Of a DNA stretch of 10,563 nt, positions 7,199-10,563 are shown piece by piece. The notes under the pieces were generated by a model that saw only the letters and a program-made list of their open reading frames with translations, had not been told where the DNA came from and made no database searches. The stretch comes from Thermodesulfobacteriota bacterium (GTDB taxonomy: Bacteria; Desulfobacterota; SM23-61): NCBI GenBank assembly GCA_030018715.1, contig JASEHN010000070.1:1-10563 (forward strand), read 5' to 3'. A program made the position numbers and the translations under genes. How positions within the stretch are numbered: the first letter of the stretch is position 1; every line of letters starts with the position of its first letter.

Positions 7199-7516
7199 TC
7201 ATTTACGCCCGGTGCCCAGTACAGATTTCCCGCTTTCCACAAAAGCTTTTACAAATTGGAATTCATCTTCATCAAATCTTAATAGGTCGGGGAAATATCC
7301 TCCCGGGCTCAGCAACGCATCAAATTCATGCACCGATACTTCTTTTACCGCTTTGTCAATCTGAAAAATCTTCCCAGGGGGTTCCGCTTTTACAATTCCT
7401 CCCTCTTTTCCTCCCACATGGACCAACTCATGCCCTGCTCTTTTGAGGGCTTCTGCAGGCTGGAGGTATTCAGAATCTTCAAAATTTTGGGCAAACATAA
7501 CAGCAATTTTAGCCAT
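7199..7516 (-). pseudogene. DJ-1/PfpI family protein, C-terminally truncated
   Basis: A 105-residue frame matching the N-terminal half of DJ-1/PfpI-type proteins, which are usually about 165-190 residues and act as glutamine-amidotransferase-like hydrolases, glyoxalases or chaperones. Seen: the KIAVMFAQNFEDSE opening with the conserved acidic residue E13, HVGGKEGG, and FDALLSPGGYFPDLLR (65-80). The frame then runs through FVKAFVESGKSVL (88-100), where the family normally continues into the nucleophile elbow (A-I-C-H-G), and instead ends in GTGRK. The catalytic Cys and the whole C-terminal half are missing. I do not see the missing half in other frames before the repeat at 7107-7183. The Shine-Dalgarno is weak. 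Probably a non-functional remnant; a short expressed protein is possible but would lack the active site. Confidence 0.75.
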
Positions 7517-7573
7517 AGACCTAAAATAAAGACATTAGGGGAATTCGACCGGATCTTTAGGCAACGATAGGGT

Positions 7574-7903
7574 TCATTTGATTATCACGAACTCATCCCG
7601 TCGGTTTTTGGAAAGGGCTTCTTCCGCGTGGCCGGGATCTAATGGCCTCTCTTCCCCATAACTGATCGTGAAGAGCCTTGCAGGAGAATTTCCCAGCCCT
7701 TCCAAATAAAATTTGGCGCCTTGGGCGAGCCGATCTCCAAGCGCCAAGTTATATTCATTAATTCCAATCTCGCAGGCATGCCCTTCAATTCTAATTTTCG
7801 CCGTGGCATTTTTAGACATCCACCTGGCGATCTTCTCCAGGCTCTCTCTCGATTGGGTGGAGGATGGCCTGAAAAATAAAATTCCCCAAGCAACCTTCTT
7901 ATT
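7574..7903 (-). pseudogene. 5'-truncated copy of the OmpA/Pal-like C-terminal domain
   Basis: Open from a TGA at 7904-7906 to the stop at 7574. The translation from about 7858 onward (SRESLEKIARWMSK, then IRIEGHACEIG, NEYNLALGD, ISYGEERPLDPGH, NRRDEF) parallels the last third of the intact lipoprotein at 9796-10440, and the nucleotide sequences are also clearly similar. The signal peptide, lipobox and Lys/Pro-rich linker are absent, and just upstream the reading no longer matches. An ATG at 7819 gives an 81-residue frame, but it starts inside the domain and has no good ribosome site. The peptidoglycan-contacting Arg of the RRA motif is Leu here (DRLAQG). It is best read as the decayed remnant of a duplicated gene. 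Confidence 0.8.
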
Positions 7904-7985
7904 TCACCTCTTCTTGTTTAGCCGCAATCCAGTTCAATCAAGCAAAGGCGCCTTATCAGGGTTCCCCTTAAACTAAGTCTTTTTG

Positions 7986-8363
7986 CTAATTAACTCCCCT
8001 GGGCTTTGGGCGCTTGTCCAGAATTTCCCGGATCTTTTTCTTAAGCTCGGTGAGATCGGAAGACTTGATCAAATAGGCCTCGGCCCCCCAGGTCATGAAG
8101 TTTTCCCGGTACTGAGTATAGGCCGTGTTCAAGATAACCGGAACCTGGCGATTTTTCCCCAGCATGGCGTTCAAAGTTTCGATGCCGTCCATAACAGGCA
8201 TGCGGATGTCCATAACCACCACATGGGGCTTTTCTTTTTCGAACTTGGCCAGGGCCTCTTTGCCGTCTTTGGCAACAACCACTTTATAACCTTCTTCCGA
8301 AAGTTCTTCCTGGTAAAGGAGAAGAAGGCTTTGGTCATCGTCAATGCAGAGTATTTTTTTCAT
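7986..8363 (-). CDS. Single-domain CheY-like response regulator
   Basis: A 125-residue receiver domain with no output domain. Acidic pocket D8/D9/D10, phospho-acceptor D52 in VVVMDIRMP, switch Thr T80 in VILNTAY, and conserved K100 in YLIKSSD are all present, so it should accept a phosphoryl group. The length is a complete CheY/Spo0F-like domain. AGGAGG lies about 6 nt before the ATG at 8363. The aromatic stretch AYTQYRENFMTWGAEAYLIK (81-100) resembles regulators I have seen in deltaproteobacteria. No kinase, phosphatase or chemotaxis gene is in the window, so the partner and output are unknown. It is flanked by gene remnants on both sides and appears to be the one intact gene in that stretch. 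Confidence 0.92.
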   Translation of the reverse strand: MKKILCIDDDQSLLLLYQEELSEEGYKVVVAKDGKEALAKFEKEKPHVVVMDIRMPVMDGIETLNAMLGKNRQVPVILNTAYTQYRENFMTWGAEAYLIKSSDLTELKKKIREILDKRPKPRGVN

Positions 8364-8473
8364 TGATCCCTCCTTGGCAAGAGAGATATCTGCCTGGCCT
8401 CCGGGGGAAAAGGTTCCGCTATAATACCGTTTCCCTAAAAATACTTAAGCAACCCGTATGCCTGATTTTTTTT

Positions 8474-8627
8474 AAAGGGGCTATGCACTTTACTCAACTG
8501 ATAAACCGCCAACGTATTGAATTAATAAGATTTTGAGCTGTAAGTTTATCAGACTGGAATAGCTGAGAAAAGCTAAATATTTCATGGTGATAGCCAATTT
8601 TGGTTGAGCAAACTGCATACCCACTTT
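8474..8627. mobile_element. MITE-like element with 25-bp imperfect terminal inverted repeats
   Basis: Bases 8474-8498 and the reverse complement of 8603-8627 agree at 21 of 25 positions (compare GGCTATGCACTTTACTCAAC with GGGTATGCAGTTTGCTCAAC). The element is 154 bp, AT-rich and has no credible coding frame. Inside is a second, perfect 9-bp inverted repeat, CTGATAAAC (8498-8506) and GTTTATCAG (8544-8552). Long T-runs flank both ends (upstream of 8474 and from 8625), so a target-site duplication is hard to define. It fills most of the 355-bp gap between the response regulator and the M20 peptidase fragment; I see nothing else firm in that gap. The size and ends suit a non-autonomous element or a structured dispersed repeat. 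Confidence 0.55.
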
Positions 8628-8718
8628 TTTTTTTAATTTGAAATTATTTGAAATCATAGGCAAATTCTGATTAGCAAAAATATTTTCAGGTGAATTGTTC
8701 AAATAGAAGTGGGGCATT

Positions 8719-8940
8719 GTGGAACAGCCTGTCCCTAAATTCTACAAAATCCAAATTGGAGGTATTGAGCTCCTTAAGAAAGGACTTTACCTGCCGATCA
8801 TCAACATTGACGGCATCCATGCGGGATACACCGGTAAAGGAACGAAGACAGTTTTGCCAAGATCAGCCACGGCCAAGATTGATATTCGATTCGGTCCCAA
8901 TATGGAACCGCAAGAAGTGATTGAAAAACTAGCGGAGTGA
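8719..8940 (+). pseudogene. M20 family metallopeptidase fragment (dimerisation-domain part)
   Basis: A 73-codon plus-strand frame, the only plausible coding sequence on this strand. NIDGIHAGYTGKGTKTVLPR (residues 29-48), then ATAKIDIRFGPNMEPQEVIEKL, matches the middle of M20 dipeptidase/deacylase proteins, where G-Y-T-G-x-G-x-K-T-V-L-P leads into A-x-A-K-x-D-x-R-x-x-P-N in the dimerisation domain. Whole enzymes are about 400-470 residues and carry metal-binding His/Asp/Glu residues on both sides; none of that is here. The frame opens at a GTG after an in-frame stop at 8704-8706 and ends at TGA shortly after EKLAE. The homology starts only about 25 codons in. It is a gene fragment cut at both ends, with no sign of expression. 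Confidence 0.75.
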
Positions 8941-9101
8941 ATTTATTGACGGTTAAGCCTAGCAAAGGGTAACCCCTAAAATCCTTTTTTAGAAGAATTT
9001 TTTTCTTTCAAGTAAACTGAATTTCAATTGGTTTTAAACCGAAAGATGAGACGGCCGAGATTTATTTACCAAGATCTCCTGGTCCTCTTTTTCCAATTTT
9101 T

Positions 9102-9767
9102 CTAATAAACCTTCTCTCTCCTTTTACTGGAACTATTTGCCGTTACTCCCACTCTGCGGATCAAGAGTCCCGTCGTTGAAACTCGCACCTCGAACTCCGC
9201 AGCCTCGCCCGCCGTGATGAATGTGGCCGAGCCATACTCAGCATCCAGCAGCGGCCTGAACAGCGTGTACTGCCGGCGCAGATTAAACATGTCCATCGGT
9301 TTTTTTTGCGAAAGAACAAATACCGTGCGGGCCTTTGTCTGTTCATCTTCCAGTTTAAGGTATCGCCCTGCAACGCGATCGAGTTCGTAGGAAGTGTGCA
9401 GGCCGAGGAAGTTGGCCAGGGGCTTCCATTTGAGAATATGCGCATCTACGTAAAGCTCGTCTCCGGATAGGTTGAATGTGGCCCAGCGACCATCAGGAAA
9501 TTGAAAGTGGGCATTGAATCGACTAGGGCCTACGGGCTCGGTCTTTACGACGGCGGCCACTTCCTCGCGCGTCAACGCGCGGTAGCCCTGGGTGGCGATG
9601 ATAATCGTGCCAAAGAGTCCAGCCAAGGAAAACATGAGCAGCGCAAGCGTGACACTCGCGACCACTCCGAAAAGCCGCTTCTTCTTCAGGGTCACGAAAC
9701 CCGTGATGAAAAACACGATGCTCAAAAATGCAGACAGAATCGCAATGATGATTAGGAGCTCTGGCAT
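9102..9767 (-). CDS. Two-TM membrane protein of unknown function with C-terminal soluble domain
   Basis: A 221-residue protein. Two hydrophobic helices (about 3-25 and 33-58) are separated by a basic turn (LKKKR, 27-31), which suggests an inner-membrane hairpin. A soluble region follows (about 60-221), beginning GYRALTREEVAAVVKTEP and including FPDGRWATFNLSGDELYVDA, LDAEYGSATF and VRVSTTGLLIRR. I recall similar proteins in deltaproteobacteria and related genomes labelled only as hypothetical or, without good reason, as multidrug efflux pump; two helices make a transporter unlikely. The start at 9767 is 28 bp after the lipoprotein stop, so it is probably the second gene of a two-gene envelope operon. 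The ribosome site is weak (GAGAGA). No catalytic motif is recognised. Confidence 0.75.
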   Translation of the reverse strand: MPELLIIIAILSAFLSIVFFITGFVTLKKKRLFGVVASVTLALLMFSLAGLFGTIIIATQGYRALTREEVAAVVKTEPVGPSRFNAHFQFPDGRWATFNLSGDELYVDAHILKWKPLANFLGLHTSYELDRVAGRYLKLEDEQTKARTVFVLSQKKPMDMFNLRRQYTLFRPLLDAEYGSATFITAGEAAEFEVRVSTTGLLIRRVGVTANSSSKRREKVY

Positions 9768-9795
9768 CAGTAATGGTCTCTCTTTGTGGTCAAAT

Positions 9796-10440
9796 TCATT
9801 TAATCAATCTAAACTCATCCCGGCGATTCCGGGCAAGGGCTTCTTCCGTGTGGCCAGGATCCAGGGGTCTCTCTTCCCCGTAGCTGATTGTGGAGATCCT
9901 TGCGGGAGATATTCCTAGCCCCTCCAGATATTTATTGGCGCTATTTGCACGCCGTTCACCGAGGGCCAAGTTGTACTCGTTCGTCCCGATTTCGCAGGCG
10001 TGTCCTTCGATCTTTATTTTCACTGGTGGATACTTAGACATCCAGGAAGCAATCTTATCCAAGTTTTCCCTCGCTTTGTTGGAAAGGGTGTAATCGTCGA
10101 AAGCGAACTGGATGCGCAAGCTGGCCAGGTCGATGGGGGTAGGTTTTTCTTCGGGCTTGACAGCCGCAGGCTTGGTCTCTTTTACCTTGATCTCCTCGAA
10201 CTTGGATTCTTCCTTAGGCTTCTCGACAACGGGCGCTGCTTCGGGTTTGTAAACTTCCGTCTTAGGTTTCTCCATCACTTTGGGCGCCTCAGGCTTAGCC
10301 TCTGCTTTCTTCGCTTCTACAGCTGGCGTTGCTGCCGTCTCCTCCTTGACGACCTGTTTCTTGGCGCATCCAGAAGCAATGAAGGCGATGGCCATAACGG
10401 ATATAAGAACGACCAACCAGACTGACGATTTTTTAAACAT
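9796..10440 (-). CDS. OmpA/Pal-like outer-membrane lipoprotein
   Basis: A 214-residue lipoprotein. Signal peptide 1-24 ends in a lipobox ASGC with the acylated Cys at C25; residue 26 is Ala, so sorting to the outer membrane is expected. Residues 26-105 are a flexible Lys/Pro/Glu/Ala/Val-rich linker resembling TonB-type spacers. The OmpA C-terminal domain (about 107-214) shows IEGHACEIGTNEYNLALGER (144-163), the conserved R164 of RRA, ISYGEERPLDPGH and NRRDEF. Such domains bind peptidoglycan non-covalently and tether the outer membrane, as in the Tol-Pal system. The position normally held by the diaminopimelate-binding Asp (as in Pal EGHADERG) is C149 here. The start was chosen at 10440, 8 nt after AGGAGG and beginning a typical signal peptide; an in-frame ATG at 10524 precedes that site. 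No tolB or ybgF-like gene is adjacent, so calling it the true Pal is uncertain. Confidence 0.9.
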   Translation of the reverse strand: MFKKSSVWLVVLISVMAIAFIASGCAKKQVVKEETAATPAVEAKKAEAKPEAPKVMEKPKTEVYKPEAAPVVEKPKEESKFEEIKVKETKPAAVKPEEKPTPIDLASLRIQFAFDDYTLSNKARENLDKIASWMSKYPPVKIKIEGHACEIGTNEYNLALGERRANSANKYLEGLGISPARISTISYGEERPLDPGHTEEALARNRRDEFRLIK

Positions 10441-10448
10441 TCCTTCAC

Positions 10449-10454
10449 CCTCCT
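10449..10454 (-). promoter_or_regulatory. Ribosome binding site deciding the lipoprotein start
   Basis: AGGAGG on the minus strand, 8 nt before the ATG at 10440. It supports MFKKSSV over the 28-codon-longer frame beginning at 10524, which would bury the signal peptide. Confidence 0.75.
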
Positions 10455-10483
10455 TTTCTTGATATAAACAAAGGTAAGTGTCA

Positions 10484-10497
10484 CGATTCCTGAATCG
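10484..10497. promoter_or_regulatory. Perfect short palindrome upstream of the lipoprotein gene
   Basis: CGATTC-CT-GAATCG has 6-bp arms and lies about 44 bp before the lipoprotein start codon, where an operator or 5'-UTR hairpin could sit. I could not place a convincing -35/-10 pair beside it, so its function is a guess. Confidence 0.3.
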
Positions 10498-10563
10498 ATC
10501 TATCTTAGTGTTGAAAAAAGGCATTGTCCCTTTTCTGTCTCCTTTTAAAGAGACTAAAATGAA

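Noticed and set aside
7192..7570. Two plus-strand frames opposite the DJ-1/PfpI remnant
   Set aside because: The minus-strand translation has clear family motifs; the plus-strand ones are antisense shadows.
7945..7954. AAGGCGCCTT palindrome between the regulator and the OmpA remnant
   Set aside because: Too short and isolated to support a site; no loop, T-run or second copy.
8401..8460. Possible sigma-70 promoter for the response regulator (TATTAT on the minus strand near 8423)
   Set aside because: The nearest -35-like hexamer, TTGCTT, is about 20 bp away, too far for a confident call.
8490..8717. 75-codon minus-strand frame in the AT-rich gap
   Set aside because: It covers most of the MITE-like element, has AT-driven composition, no family resemblance and no good ribosome site.

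Overview
The window looks like a chromosomal stretch of a Gram-negative, probably deltaproteobacterial (Desulfobacterota-like) bacterium. The grounds are a Pal/OmpA-type outer-membrane lipoprotein, a stand-alone CheY-like regulator, strong AGGAGG-type ribosome sites, and short hairpin-rich intergenic repeats of the kind I associate with that group. The taxonomic placement is inference. Almost all genes lie on the minus strand and read right to left.

Region 1 (159-6924) is a compact five-gene operon for trehalose or a related alpha-glucodisaccharide. In transcription order it encodes: (i) a two-domain HAD protein, a beta-phosphoglucomutase-like domain fused to a trehalose-6-phosphate-phosphatase domain; (ii) a GH65 disaccharide phosphorylase, joined by a 4-bp ATGA overlap; (iii) a small membrane-anchored BON-domain protein; (iv) a PfkB-type sugar kinase closely resembling 6-phosphofructokinase 2; (v) a TreT-type trehalose synthase whose start lies inside pfkB. 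The parts suggest a closed route: TreT joins NDP-glucose and glucose to trehalose (reversibly in characterised enzymes), GH65 phosphorolyses it to beta-glucose-1-phosphate and glucose, the HAD domain makes glucose-6-phosphate, and PfkB feeds glycolysis. The first two genes together have the domain order and nearly the length of the mycobacterial OtsB1 (Rv2006) three-domain protein, here split in two.

Region 2 (about 6925-8940) is a decaying, repeat-rich stretch. It holds a dispersed-repeat fragment, a hairpin repeat abutting a DJ-1/PfpI gene that ends before its catalytic-cysteine motif, a 5'-truncated second copy of the OmpA-like domain, one intact single-domain response regulator, a 154-bp MITE-like element with 25-bp imperfect terminal inverted repeats, and a plus-strand fragment of an M20 peptidase.

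Region 3 (9102-10440) is a probable two-gene envelope operon: an OmpA/Pal-like lipoprotein with a long K/P/E/A linker, followed by a two-TM membrane protein of unknown function. The OmpA-like domain has Cys where the peptidoglycan-binding Asp normally sits.

I saw no rRNA, tRNA, CRISPR array, intact insertion sequence, riboswitch or convincing rho-independent terminator. The first 158 bases, downstream of treT, are AT-rich and hold nothing I can support.
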